Made by a program: the position numbers and the translations under genes
Origin: Gentiana macrophylla
Taxonomy: Eukaryota > Streptophyta > Magnoliopsida > Gentianales > Gentianaceae
Direction of reading: 5' to 3'
Assembly (NCBI GenBank): GCA_026214975.1
Contig: CM047805.1
Span: 193,387,620-193,451,619, forward strand
DNA length: 64,000 bases
The notes under the pieces: model-generated
Seen by the model: the letters and a program-made list of their open reading frames with translations, nothing else
Database searches by the model: none
What the model was told of the DNA's origin: nothing
Shown: positions 1 through 10,500 of the stretch, in pieces
Position numbering within the stretch: the first letter of the stretch is position 1
Layout of the letters: each line of letters starts with the position of its first letter

Positions 1-700
1 AGAATTGAGCATATCTTGCCAATTTTCTGGACATCGAAGAGCAAATTCTGCTTTGTGGTAGCCCTTGGCCTGATGCATCCTCTCAACCTACTCAATGTCC
101 TCTCAACGCGGAACGCAGCTGAATTTGAAATTTTGGTTTTTTTTAACCAAGATCGACTTCGTTTTAGTAACAAGAATAAAGGAAGTAGACGAAGAATATA
201 CCTTGCAGATCTAAAATATCGAAGCTTTATCTTCCACGAAATAGTAGTAGCGCACAAAGCCGCCCAAGTGTTCTGCATCTACCGTTGATCCACACGAACA
301 ACCCACCGGAATCCCACCTTCGATTGCTACCGGAAGAAGTCAATGGCTAGGCCCCTTTTTCTTTTTCCCAAAACTCTCTCTGTCAAGAAGCTCTCTTTTA
401 TCTCACAAAAATATGGCAAAAATATTGTTTGTAAAAGAATTGGCACAACTCCCATTTTATAGGGATGGGACGCCATATGGAAATCTCAACCTAATTCGGA
501 AAAGTTTCCTAATGGATAGAGGAGAAAGAAAACCAAATAAAATAAGGAAATATATTTTCTAGATTTATCTATTTAATATCTTATATTAAATATTTCAAGA
601 TATTCATTGTCAATATCTAATATTGAATATATTTTATTATATTACCATAAATCAATATACACATATCCAATATAAATGCGGCTTCTACCGGCACCACGAA
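1..700 (-). repeat. Ty1/copia-like LTR segment (partial)
   Basis: No convincing protein is encoded here. Read on the minus strand, a TATA box (TATAAAAT, 461 down to 454) is followed by a transcribed-looking stretch. Around 180-120 (minus reading) it resembles the copia LTR end at 51,470-51,530: both contain AACGAAGTCGATCTTGG and then a C(A/T)GCGTTCC-like stretch. I infer the promoter and R/U5 part of a copia LTR transcribed leftward off the window. LTR ends and a primer site are not visible, so the element and its limits are uncertain. Confidence 0.4.
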
Positions 701-944
701 ATAACTATCGGCACCCTTTAATTTATTATTTTTCATTCACTTTTCCACACCACCTAATCACTCAAGGCACCACCTGAAATAATAACTTTTAAAACTATAC
801 GCTTTAGTCCTTCATGTTGTAAAAATTAAACAATTTAGTCCCTAATGTTTAACTTTTACCCCTCCACTTTTTAAAAATCATTTAACTTCCCCTACATCTT
901 CTAACTTCACCACATTACTTCTCATTTTTTTTCATTTCAAACAA
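701..944. other. AT-rich spacer, nothing recognised
   Basis: Roughly 240 bases of AT-rich sequence with no ORF, repeat boundary or recognisable motif. It lies between the copia LTR-like segment and the post-protease region of element B. Confidence 0.4.
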
Positions 945-1996
945 ACTTCAAAGGGTTAGCATCTCCGTATATGCTCTGATAACCACTGGGACGAATGGTG
1001 GTTCTGCTACGCTTGGGACCCATCCTGGATGATAACAGGACTGATACTGATGCTGATTCTGGAAAATTGACCCTCGGTAAACCGGAGGTAGGGCTCGGTT
1101 TACCGGCCTGGATTTTTCGGGATTTCTTTTTGGGACAGTGCTCTGATGAATGGAAGAAGAAGAACTGTAGCACCTCACTAGCATAGCAGCACTAGACAGC
1201 AACAGGGGTGAAGAAAATGGGTGATTTGGTTGGTGAAAATGGAAGAAAGGTTTGATTTTGGTGGAGGTTTGGTGGTGATAGTGGTGGTGATGGTGGCCGA
1301 CTGGTTTTTAGAAGAAGAAGAAATGGGAGAAGATTGGTGATTTGAGGAGAAGATGGTAGTTGAGAGTGATGATAATGGTGGTGAATGGGTGGTTTAAATA
1401 GGATAAATGAGTGATGGTGGAAGGATTTGGTGGGATAGTGGGTATAGGAGTAATTAGGGAGAGGGATTTGAGGAGGGGAATGATGGGATTGAGGTGGAGT
1501 GTGGGAAAGGATGAAAAATTTGAAAATATGGGAAAATGTAGCGGTTTCTGCTGACTGGTGGTGTCTGATGCAACGTGTGTCCTCCACGTGTCTCTAAAAA
1601 TTCAGCTTTATAAACTGACGTTCAGAAATATGAAAATCCAGGCTCGGTAACCCGGAGGTAACCTAGGGTTTACCGGGGGTTCTTTTTCCCTAGATTTCTC
1701 TGTCTCCTTCACTGCACACTTTGATTAATCTCTCTGCTCAATTTTGACCTCAAATTGACCAGCCTCATACTCTTTTCTGTTGTTAAATCCGACTCAATCC
1801 TAACCTACTTCGCTAGAATCCACAACGAGTAAAAAAACCTTTCCACAACCATCGGTTTCAAGCCTAAGGGTGCGGTAGGATGAAAAAAAGCTCGTCCCTT
1901 CATCCAGCTACTTTTATTCATTTCTAATCTACCTAAGGATTTAAAGAAATAGTTCTGAGTTTATAGTCGCCAGCTCGACTTTCTTCGGATTTCCGA
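945..1996 (-). other. Element B post-protease region, Pro/His-rich stretch and possible ORF2 start
   Basis: Minus-strand reading after the protease-tail stop gives a GTCGAGCTGGCGACTATAAA segment, which resembles the spacer after pol in Athila elements. Next come CGGT/ACCG words (1,643-1,679), a TATTTAAA box near 1,400, a low-complexity Pro/His/Ser stretch (1,587-1,192), two more CGGTTTACCG words (1,073-1,106), and a short ORF that from about 1,025 reads MGPKRSRTTIRPSG. Known Athila relatives carry an env-like second ORF here with a similar basic start; this one stops after about 28 codons. That assignment is inference. Confidence 0.4.
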
Positions 1997-2427
1997 TCAT
2001 TCAGGGGTTGGAGCTTTAACTCGCCAGACTTTTGCTCTAGAGGTTTGTACCTTTCTAAAACCTTTTTGAGCTCTCTTCCTAGCATGCCTCTCTCTCTTAG
2101 CTTGCGTACTAGGTCTGCCTCTACGTCGAGATTTAGACTTTAGACCCAAGGATTCCACATTTCCTACTTTAAGCTCAATTCGTTCATTACGCAACACGGA
2201 AGGACTAGCTTCCGTGAGCATCTTGTTGTGGTCCTTCTCTTCTATCTCTCTAAGCATTAGTCTCATGAATTCCCGCTCAACGGTTTTTACTACAACCTCT
2301 CTATGCTTATGCCCTTCCTTTTCTAACTCCATAATTTCCACCTTCCCTGAAGCATACGTCATCTTGCAACTTTCCGGCCTATTCTCTAGGGGTTCTAAGA
2401 TCTTAAAAGACACAGCATCATTATTCA
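1997..2427 (-). pseudogene. Element B protease ORF, C-terminal part (split by element A)
   Basis: About 143 codons, reading leftward from the insertion site. The frame continues directly from the protease fragment ending at 8,137, so the two halves were one ORF before A inserted. This half has a Glu/Lys-rich segment and ends in a strongly basic tail (RRRGRPSTQAKRERHARKRA at about residues 101-120), then a TGA. It has no RT motif. A basic tail directly after a protease is unusual for Athila, where RT follows; it may be nucleic-acid binding or a remnant of the pol-to-ORF2 junction. Confidence 0.6.
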
Positions 2428-2432
2428 ACCTC
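2428..2432. repeat. Target-site duplication of element A, left copy
   Basis: ACCTC directly precedes the TG of the 5' LTR and matches 8,132-8,136 exactly. Five bases is the normal footprint of Ty3 integrases. Confidence 0.93.
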
Positions 2433-3929
2433 TGTTAAGGGCCAAATTATAGTGATTTTCATATATATTTTATGAATCAATATCCCCCATATATGGATTA
2501 TTTTCATAGATATCGGGTCTTATAGTTAAATATTGAGTGAATGAGGTTTTTAATGGTTAAATATGAAAACGTATTGATTTATGTGCTTAAATGATTATTT
2601 TATGTTGTTTTGGAAATTATTACATTTTGGTATGTTTTTGATATTTGTAGATACCCAATTAATGATGGAAAATATGATCCTAAAAAGCTAATTTCGAGAT
2701 TGAAGAGGATCAATCACATTTATGGGAGATTGGAAGAGATAAGGAAAGAAATCAATGAAGATAAAGATGGAAATATCAAGAAATCCGTTCTGCATCAATC
2801 TGAACGAGCGTCCGGCTAGCGTCCATTGTGGACGGGCGTCTGAAGAAGTAAACGAGCGTTCGGAATTGTATTTCACATACAGAGAGTTTAGACGCATCCC
2901 AAACGAACGTCCATTCTCCGTCCAAGCATTACGGGACGGGCGTCCGGTTATTCGAGCGAAGCGCCCACCGCCGACTTTGAGCGGCCGACTTAAAAATCTA
3001 TATAAACAGCCATCGCCCCAACCCTAATATCATCCATATTTTCTTCACATCAAAAGAGAGCTCAGCCGCATCTTGGAGAGTTGAAGGCGGTCACCCGAGC
3101 CTTGTGCTCGGGTGAACCGAGGTTAGATTAGGAGTAGATTAGTTTCGTTTTTCTTTTCAAGGATCAACCTTTGTACACAACTATGTGAGTTCTTCTTGAT
3201 TTATTCAATTTAGTTTTTCTTCATGAGTTTATTTCTTCTTGTATCTTTTTATGATTATGATGCTATGTGTGAATTGAATCGGAAGATCGTTTACGATTGA
3301 TAGTTACAACATACGGAAGTTGCGTAACGATAGATCACCATAGAAAGATAGGATCTTTAATCGTTAATGATGACAAGTTAATCGATTAATTATCTAGGTT
3401 GTTAGGTTCTAAAATACGGAAGTTAACTTGAATCTACACCGAGTTTTGTATTGAAAATCAGTCTCAACATTCGGAAGATGAGAGATTGATAAATTGGATT
3501 TACTAAGGAATTAGGAATCCGTAGCTTGAGAATAAATTCACTAAGGAATTAGGGGTTTATATCTCGTGAAAAGGTGAAACCACAACTTGAATTAGAATCA
3601 TGAGATGAACTAGGATTGAGATCACATAGGTTTGTATATTGGTTGTTCCCATGTCTTAGATTAGTTTGTTTATTTTATTTCTTAGGTTAGATTACTTGAA
3701 TTATTTTCTGTTTTTATGTTTTGTCGTTCGTTTATTTGTTTTCCTAGAGTAGCAAGTGGTAGGATTAATAAGATTAGATTCTACATACCTTTTCCCTGTG
3801 GATCGACCCCTTACTCATTACGCTCTACTAGCAACAACCCGATGTTTTGGTCGGTTAGGAGTTAGTTTTGCATATAGGTTAGGGTTATAAATTTTCTTTT
3901 GTTTTTAATGATGCAAAATCTCCCCAACA
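2433..3929 (+). repeat. Element A 5' LTR (1,497 bp)
   Basis: Starts TGTTAAGGGCC and ends CCCCAACA. It contains a cluster of GGACG-NN-CGTCC-type words (2,802-2,947), a TATA box (2,999-3,006) about 50 bp downstream, and near its 3' end the CTGTGGATCGACC segment also present, as TGTGGGATCGACC, in element B's LTR. A short open frame (MEIITFW..., 2,610-2,819) recurs in the 3' LTR, but nothing suggests it is translated. Closely related to the LTR of E at 48,776. Confidence 0.93.
2999..3006 (+). promoter_or_regulatory. TATA box of element A 5' LTR
   Basis: TATATAAA just after the block of inverted-repeat words. The same box is at 7,200-7,207 in the 3' LTR, and a counterpart lies at 49,309 in element E. 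Likely the U3/R promoter. Confidence 0.7.
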
Positions 3930-3933
3930 AAAG

Positions 3934-3951
3934 TGGCGCCGTTGCCGGGGA
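3934..3951 (+). other. Primer-binding site, tRNA-Asp type, element A
   Basis: TGGCGCCGTTGCCGGGGA lies 4 bp after the 5' LTR and is complementary to the 3' end of plant tRNA-Asp, as is usual in Athila elements. Identical sites occur in B, D and E. Confidence 0.9.
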
Positions 3952-6636
3952 ATAGGTGTCATGTTGAATCTGATCTTGTTAGTTCTCGATTTTGTTACAT
4001 TTTATTTTTGTTTTTAATAAAAGTAGCGTTTAATAGGTTGAGAGTTTTTATTTTGCCGTGTTTTGATGACCGTTAGGTTAAGAATGTGCAAAAGTTTTTA
4101 CTCAACTTGTTTTACGTGAAGTTTATCTGTTTAGTTTATTACTAGTCTAACCACCGTGCATAAATGTATCTGTGGTGCTTTATGCGTGATGATGTGTTCA
4201 TAAGTTTTAGGGTTTCTTTGTGTTATTTTCTGCGTTTACGTGCATTCTTGTTGTTGGACGAAGCGTGCATGCCTGTTTGGGCGCCCGCCCGATTCATAAT
4301 CTGCAGGTGGGACGGCGTCCGGTATATCGAACGCCCGTCCGGGTTGAACTCAGGTGAGCGGCCGTCCAACTGCGTCCAGTTTCGATTTCTTCTAAATTTT
4401 ATTTTTAATGCTTTATTTAGTATGGATTTCTTTCATTCGAGCTTATGTGGCTACTTGATTTTTACGTAGATGTCACGAACTTATGTGATTTTATTTTTCC
4501 ATCTATGAATCCATGTTAGATAATTGATCAATTCCTTATATATGATTCATCTATGCAAGTTATAGTGACTGTCGGTTCTCGTAAGCTATAACTGTTCTTA
4601 TGGTTAATTAGTAGCTAATGTCGGTTCCCGTATGCTACATACCGCTGTGATGAATCTTTTAAGCTTTTAAGACTTACGTGCTTCCTTTGTTTTTATAGTT
4701 CATATGGGTAGCTATCGCCGGTTTTCCGTATGCTACGTCCTTTCTCCATATGAGTTATACCATTTAGATAGATATTTGTTGGTTTCCATAAGTCTATCAC
4801 TTTCGATAAGTCTTAAAAGCGCGTCGGCACTAGTGGACAAAGACACATCGTTTATCGTAACCTGTCATTATTTGGTAGACGTTTATTATATACATGTCGT
4901 GTTGCTAATTAGTGGACTAGTTTTCTTTCTTTTATTTTATTTTCTTTTTGCATATCATTTAAATGCATTTCATTTAGTTGCATTTCATATAGTTGCATTG
5001 TTTTTCTATTTTTCCTTTTATTTTTCTTAAGTGTGGTCACTTTGTCGGTTTTCGTAATACCACCTAGTTTATTTTTCTTTTTGAGTGTAGTTAGTTAAGC
5101 TGTCGGTTTCGTAATACTACCTCGCTCTTTATTTTATTTTTAGGATTTTTCACGTAGATTGCATTGTAATGCATTTTCATATAGTTGCACCTAGCCCTAC
5201 TATTTTGTAATATTCCATGTATATGTCCATCTTTATATGAGCTTAATCTAAAAATTCTCTAGACTTCCTTTCCTGTGCTTTATATGTTATCTTCCCTATC
5301 CCCGAGGTATTTCATGTTTGTCAAGTGTGCGGGGTATTTGCATTAGCTATTGTGAGTTTTGATGATGATAGCGTTTTCCGGTGGATGGTCCACGATCTCT
5401 TGAGTTCGTCGGGAATTTTTGGATTTGGTTGAAACACTTCGAGAATAGCTCCCTTCGGCATACAATCGGCTAAGTTTTTTTTCTTTTTCATTACGCACAA
5501 CTTGAGGACAAGTTGCAATCTAAGTGTGGGGAAGGGATAGATGATTTATGTGTCTACTTTCGTTTGCTCATATTTTTAGTATTTCTATGAAAAGTGCTTA
5601 ATTTTCAAATTTTTTTGTTATGTCGAGTAGACAAAGGCATATATTTGCTTGAGTTTATATCATTTTTGCTATATATTCGTATATTTAGTAATTTTAGTTG
5701 TTTCACCCGACACTCTTTTCACATGCCATAGTAAATGATGAACTAAATGTTGAAAGCCTACCCCATTTTAGTTGGAGATTTTTGATGATTATAGCATGTT
5801 TCTTTGCTTATGTACAATTCTTGAAAAGTTTAGTAGTTTGTATTCTAGAGTTAAAGTATGACATCACTGTGAATATCTGTAAGTTTGAATGTGATAAGTG
5901 AAACGTGATTAAGTCTTTGCAATAGTAATAAATTGTTTACTTGAGGTGTTATGCTCGGTGGTATGTGCTACTAGAAAATAATCTTTTCCACTCGCCCCAG
6001 TAAATCTCTAAGTAAACATAATTGTAATTGTGTGTGTCGGAAGTCGGTTTATGATTTGGAGTGCGGTAGGGTGTACCACGTATGTCCTATTCCACTATGA
6101 TGACCAAAAAGCTCACGACAGTCATTTTATAGTTGCCTTATGATTTGAGTAAGGTAGGGATTATCTTGAAATGTCCTATTCTCGCTATGAGGCAAAAGCT
6201 TATTACGATGTGTGTTAGAAAAGTGTGAAAAAGTGAAAATATTGGAATATATTATTATGAATAAGTAAGGACTTAGTTATCGTTAATCTTATCCCAGTAT
6301 ATAAATGAAGGATATGTTGTAGGGATTATCCTCTGAGTCATCGGAAATGTTTTAGATATTCTCTACTATTTCTTTTTGGGATATGTATGTCTTGTAAAGT
6401 GCCTGTTATAGTTTTTGAATATTTCTAACTTAGATGGGAAACCGGGCTAGTTTTGGTTTGAATAACTTTCAAATTGTGGATCTTAGTGGAAGTTTATTAT
6501 GGCTACGCACACACTCACTTGGGTGAACTTCTAAGTTAATAAATAGGCTTTATATTTGTATAGATGTTTATTTGTCTCGAGCTTGATTATGTTTTGTTTT
6601 GCTCGGGGACGAGCAAAAAGATAAGTGTGGGGGTGT
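3952..6636 (+). other. Element A interior, non-coding
   Basis: No gag-pol homology and no long ORF. Three parts are visible. The leader has another group of CGTCC words (4,290-4,375). A middle segment has five copies of TGTCGGTTYYCGTA-like sequence (about 4,570, 4,619, 4,719, 5,043, 5,101). The right third (about 5,700-6,636) is clearly related to the reverse complement of the post-integrase region of element D (37,388-38,100), including TTACTTGAGGTGTTATGCTC. It ends in a purine-rich AAGTGTGGGGGTGT tract at 6,623-6,636. Confidence 0.8.
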
Positions 6637-8131
6637 TGTTAAGGGCCAAATTATAGTGATTTTCATATATATTTTATGAATCAATATCCCCCATATATGG
6701 ATTATTTTCATAGATATCGGGTCTTATAGTTAAATATTGAGTGAATGAGGTTTTTAATGGTTAAATATGAAAACGTATTGATTTATGTGCTTAAATGATT
6801 ATTTTATGTTGTTTTGGAAATTATTACGTTTTGGTATGTTTTTGATATTTGTAGATACCCAATTAATGATGGAAAATATGATCCTAAAAAGCTAATTTCG
6901 AGATTGAAGAGGATCAATCACATTTATGGGAGATTGGAAGAGATAAGGAAAGAAATCAATGAAGATAAAGATGGAAATATCAAGAAATCCGTTCTGCATC
7001 AATCTGAACGAGCGTCCGGCTAGCGTCCATTGTGGACGGGCGTGCGAAGAAAACGCAGCGTTCGGAATTGTATTTCACATACAGAGAGTTTAGACGCATC
7101 CCAAACGAACGTCCATTCTCCGTCCAAGCATTCTGGACGGGCGTCCGGTTATTCGAACGAGCGTCCACCGCCGACTTTGAGCCAGCCGACTTAAAAATCT
7201 ATATAAACAGCCATCGCCCCAACCCTAATATCATCCATATTTTTCTTCACATCAAAAAGAGAGCTCAGCCGCATCTTGGAGAGTTGAAGGCCGGTCACCC
7301 GAGCCTTGTGCTCGGGTGAACCGAGGTTAGATTAGGAGTAGATTAGTTTCGTTTTCTTTTCAAGGATCAACCTTTGTACACAACTATGTGAGTTCTTCTT
7401 GATTTATTCAATTTAGTTTTTCTTCATGAGTTTATTTCTTCTTGTATCTTTTTATGATTATGATGCTATGTGTGAATTGAATCGGAAGATCGTTTACGAT
7501 TGATAGTTACAACATACGGAAGTTGCGTAACGATAGATCACCATAGAAAGATAGGATCTTTAATCGTTAATGATGACAAGATAATCGATTAATTATCTAG
7601 GTTGTTAGGTTCTAAAATACGGAAGTTAACTTGAATCTACACCGAGTTTTGTATTGAAAATCAGTCTCAACATTCGGAAGATGAGAGATTGATAAATTGG
7701 ATTTACTAAGGAATTAGGAATCAGTAGCTTGAGAATAAATTCACTAAGGAATTGGGGTTTATATCTCGTGAAAAGGTGAAACCACAACTTGAATTAGAAT
7801 CATGAGATGAACTAGGATTGAGATCACATAGGTTTGTATATTGGTTGTTCCCATGTCTTAGATTAGTTTGTTTATTTTATTTCTTAGGTTAGATTACTTG
7901 AATTATTTTCTGTTTTTATGTTTTGTCGTTCGTTTATTTGTTTTCCTAGAGTAGCAAGTGGTAGGATTAATAAGATTAGATTCTACATACCTTTTCCCTG
8001 TGGATCGACCCCTTACTCATTACGCTCTACTAGCAACAACCCGATGTTTTGGTCGGTTAGGAGTTAGTTTTGCATATAGGTTAGGGTTATAAATTTTCTT
8101 TTGTTTTTAATGATGCAAAATCTCCCCAACA
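6637..8131 (+). repeat. Element A 3' LTR (1,495 bp)
   Basis: Starts TGTTAAGGGCC after the purine tract and ends CCCCAACA at the target duplication. It differs from the 5' LTR by scattered single changes and by a cluster around the inverted-repeat words (7,044-7,190 versus 2,840-2,990). TATA box at 7,200-7,207. Confidence 0.93.
7200..7207 (+). promoter_or_regulatory. TATA box of element A 3' LTR
   Basis: TATATAAA, same context as 2,999-3,006. In this copy it would drive transcription out of the element into antisense element B. Confidence 0.6.
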
Positions 8132-8136
8132 ACCTC
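8132..8136. repeat. Target-site duplication of element A, right copy
   Basis: ACCTC directly follows the CA of the 3' LTR. Removing A and one copy restores the reading frame of the element B protease ORF. Confidence 0.93.
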
Positions 8137-8760
8137 AAAGTAATATCCCCATTATCAAAATCCATAACTGCCCTGCTTGTCGCTAAAAAAGGTCTTCTTA
8201 ACAGAACTGGGGCACTTGGGTCCTCTGGTACGTCTATAACCGTGAAAGTTAACCCGTCTGCCTTAATCGTGCACTTTCTAAGCAGACCGGTAGGCATATC
8301 ACTAGTTTATCAATGAAAGTCATGGTTTGAGTTCGATTCATTACGACCGAAAGCTTAATCTTCTGGCAGAGGGAAAAAGGTATAATGTTGCAACTCGAGC
8401 TATAGTCGTAGAAACCTAATCCTACTGATATACCATTAACAGAAATCGGGAGTCGGAACGTGCCAGGGTCTCCTAACTTTACCATGGTGTCTGAGTCTGG
8501 GTAATCCTCAGGCTCAGAAAACATCATGTCAGGATCCTTTTCAGGATCATCAGAATCATAATTCAAAGATGATATGTCAATTAACTCAAAAGGGAACTCA
8601 CCTGGACGATACGTGCTATACTCCTGTAAGTCATCTTCAGGCTCTTCCTGATTGCTTCTTTCTCTTTTTCCAACCGCTTCTCATCCGCATCGTATTGCTC
8701 TCTGCTTGCAGATCCAGGATACATGGAAATCGGTGTGACGTTCCATATCATTCTACGCAT
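8137..8760 (-). pseudogene. Element B short ORF with retropepsin domain, N-terminal part
   Basis: Starts at an ATG at 8,760-8,758 (MRRMIWNVTP...) followed by a charged linker (REQYDADEKRLEKEKEA). After a frameshift near 8,640 it reads EFPFELIDISSLNYDSDD and then an Athila-type aspartic protease: FYDYSSSCNIIPFSLCQKIK stands where other members have a D-x-G/L-G-[AS]-S-type active site. After a second frameshift near 8,290 it reads VPEDPSAPVLLRRPFLATSR, the conserved flap/GRPFL block. The catalytic Asp position looks altered (YSSS). The frame crosses the insertion of A into 2,427-1,997. No Retrotrans_gag domain is seen. Confidence 0.7.
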
Positions 8761-9122
8761 ATTGATTAACTTGTTTGCTTTTTTTTTTCAACTCCGGTTT
8801 GATCGAATCTCTGAAGTGTTCTGATCTTCTAGCAAAAAGACAAAATAAAACAAAGAAAAAGTTAGTAACTTCCGCTTCAATTGGGTGTGATCCCAATTGT
8901 TGCGGACCTACTAACTAAAACCAATAGGGAATAACACAGAATAACAAAGAATGTTCAGAATTTGATTTTCCAGGCCTCGGTAAACCGGCCTTGAAATTTC
9001 TCCTTCTGGCAGTTTAACAAGTGCAGGTTTGATCCAGAAAGACTCAAGACTCAAAAAATAAAATAAAATAAAAACGACTCCTTAATAAGAATTAAAACGT
9101 TTATATTTAAAATTGGCCATTG
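8761..9122 (-). other. Element B 5' leader
   Basis: Untranslated stretch of about 360 bp between the primer site and the short ORF. It has one CTCGGTAAACCGG word at 8,976-8,988, a TC-rich stretch near 8,660-8,690, and no ORF of note. Confidence 0.55.
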
Positions 9123-9140
9123 TCCCCGGCAACGGCGCCA
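9123..9140 (-). other. Primer-binding site, tRNA-Asp type, element B
   Basis: The reverse complement reads TGGCGCCGTTGCCGGGGA, the same 18 bases as in A, D and E. It fixes element B as minus-strand with its 5' LTR to the right. Confidence 0.9.
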
Positions 9141-9147
9141 AAAATCT

Positions 9148-10500
9148 TGATCACGTGTAAGTCACTAACGTCGATATTACTAGCAAGAATGCTAGGAACA
9201 TCGTAGTATAGTAAATGCGAGTCAAGGTCGATCCCACAGAGAAAATGCAACTATAAGTATATATGATTCTAACCTAATTAAGAAGCAACATAGAGTCGGT
9301 CATGGACCAACGATAAACATAAAAGAAAGTTGGTATTTCTCCCCCTCTTCTCACTGGTCTACTAACTTGGATTAGTTAATCGTTATGTTTACTTCCCCAC
9401 ATAATTTCCTTAAATTAATCGAGCGAGCTTTCATTTTAATTATCATTATCAGCTACGGGTGCAACTCCTACTCCTATCTACTCCGACAATGGTAGTAGAC
9501 AATCTATACGCAAGCTACCCTCCTTAATTGGTCCGTAATAGCCCATACACATAAAGAACTAGAATTGCCAATATCGAGCGCTAACTCATACCGCTAACCC
9601 GCCTAGATAGCTGTCGACATTGATCAGCACGTTCCTAGGGTCCATTCAAGACTATGTCCAAACTTAGCATTTCACTATTCGTATTTCATGCTAGTTTACG
9701 ATTACAATAAGCGATTGGCGGATCTAACCTCATCATTAATTAAACCTGTCGATCAACGTAGCTGTAGTGAATCCCAGTTTTAGGTTTTCGAAATAATGCC
9801 TCGGTAAACTAGTATAGACCGCCGGTTTACCTGGGTCAGCTTTTCCTGTCCCTGGATCTACATTGATCAATTACGATTATTCTAAGTAAATTATAGGGTC
9901 TCTAAACATGCAGATTAACTAAAACACATAAATACGAACAGATCTACCATATTGAAGACAAAAAGGAACGTTCAAAGCTTCATACCTTCAATAAGGGAGA
10001 TCTAGCTCGATCTACTCAAGCTAGAGATGATGGAGGAAGGGAGAAAACCATAAATAACTCCTCAAAAGCTTGGAAGAACTTTATTTCATCAAAGTATATA
10101 ATGTATTTGAAGAATTGATAATGAACTATGTAATAATCAGTATATGCGGCCTTATATAGATACAATGACCAACTTATGTCTCTCTAAAACCCTAACCAAC
10201 CTAGTAGAGGCGGCAGAATCAATTTTGTGTCAAACAAGTCCTCGGTTTACCGGCCCTAGCCCTCGGTAAACCGGGCCTGACTTTTCTTCTTTTTCTTCAA
10301 CAGATTTCTTCTTGGACTTTAATCACTTGGCCCAAGATACTTCTTCTGGTCCAGATCCATTCTTCAATGCTCTAGATTCGGTACATCCTATAAAACACGC
10401 AAAACAAGACAAAACAGTACCAACTCTTCGGGAAAATAACATAGATGCAGAATTACGATCCTGGAAACACTCACATAGCATTTAACATTTATTCCACACA
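9148..10500 (-). repeat. Element B 5' LTR (about 1.35 kb)
   Basis: The PBS-proximal end is at 9,148 (TG on the plus strand). The distal end is probably near 10,498-10,500, where minus-strand reading starts TGTGGAATAAATG. It contains four CGGTTTACCG-type words (9,800, 9,822, 10,241, 10,262) and, near the PBS end, TGTGGGATCGACC, also present with small changes in the LTR of A. No second copy is in the window, so the distal boundary is an estimate. Confidence 0.7.

Larger units (their letters stand above)
2433..8131 (+). mobile_element. Element A: young non-autonomous Athila-type LTR retrotransposon
   Basis: The element runs TGTTAAGG...CCCCAACA. Its LTRs are 1,497 and 1,495 bp and nearly identical by eye, and it is flanked by a perfect 5-bp duplication ACCTC (2,428-2,432 and 8,132-8,136). 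A tRNA-Asp primer site follows the 5' LTR and a purine-rich tract precedes the 3' LTR. The 2.7-kb interior has no gag or pol. It shares its 3' interior with element D (reverse complement) and its LTR with element E. I infer a LARD-like parasite mobilised by Athila enzymes. The intact ends and target duplication make it the most recent clear insertion here. Confidence 0.92.
945..10500 (-). mobile_element. Element B: Athila-like LTR retrotransposon derivative, protease only, interrupted by element A
   Basis: Read leftward the order is an LTR (10,500-9,148), a tRNA-Asp primer site (9,140-9,123), a short ORF with a retropepsin domain, then (past the 5.7-kb insertion of A) the protease tail and a post-coding region. 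The retrotransposon-gag domain, RT, RNase H and integrase are all absent: only about 360 bp separate the primer site from the short ORF, and the protease tail runs straight to a stop. No second LTR is visible; it may lie left of the window or be lost. CGGTTTACCG words recur at both ends. It is either an internally deleted Athila or a non-autonomous family. Confidence 0.65.

Noticed and set aside
963..981. GCTCTGATAACCACTGGG looks like an inverted copia primer site
   Set aside because: It has an extra base, no LTR end abuts it, and the surrounding sequence fits the post-pol part of element B.
1192..1587. 131-codon Pro/His/Ser-rich minus-strand frame
   Set aside because: Low complexity from a TCACCA/CCACCA-like DNA repeat; no domain, and element B's leader explains it.
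2610..2819. A 69-codon frame in both LTRs of element A (also 6,814-7,023), a possible conserved small gene
   Set aside because: Its repetition follows from LTR identity. In E the same region is diverged, the start is not kept, and it lies in U3 upstream of the TATA box.
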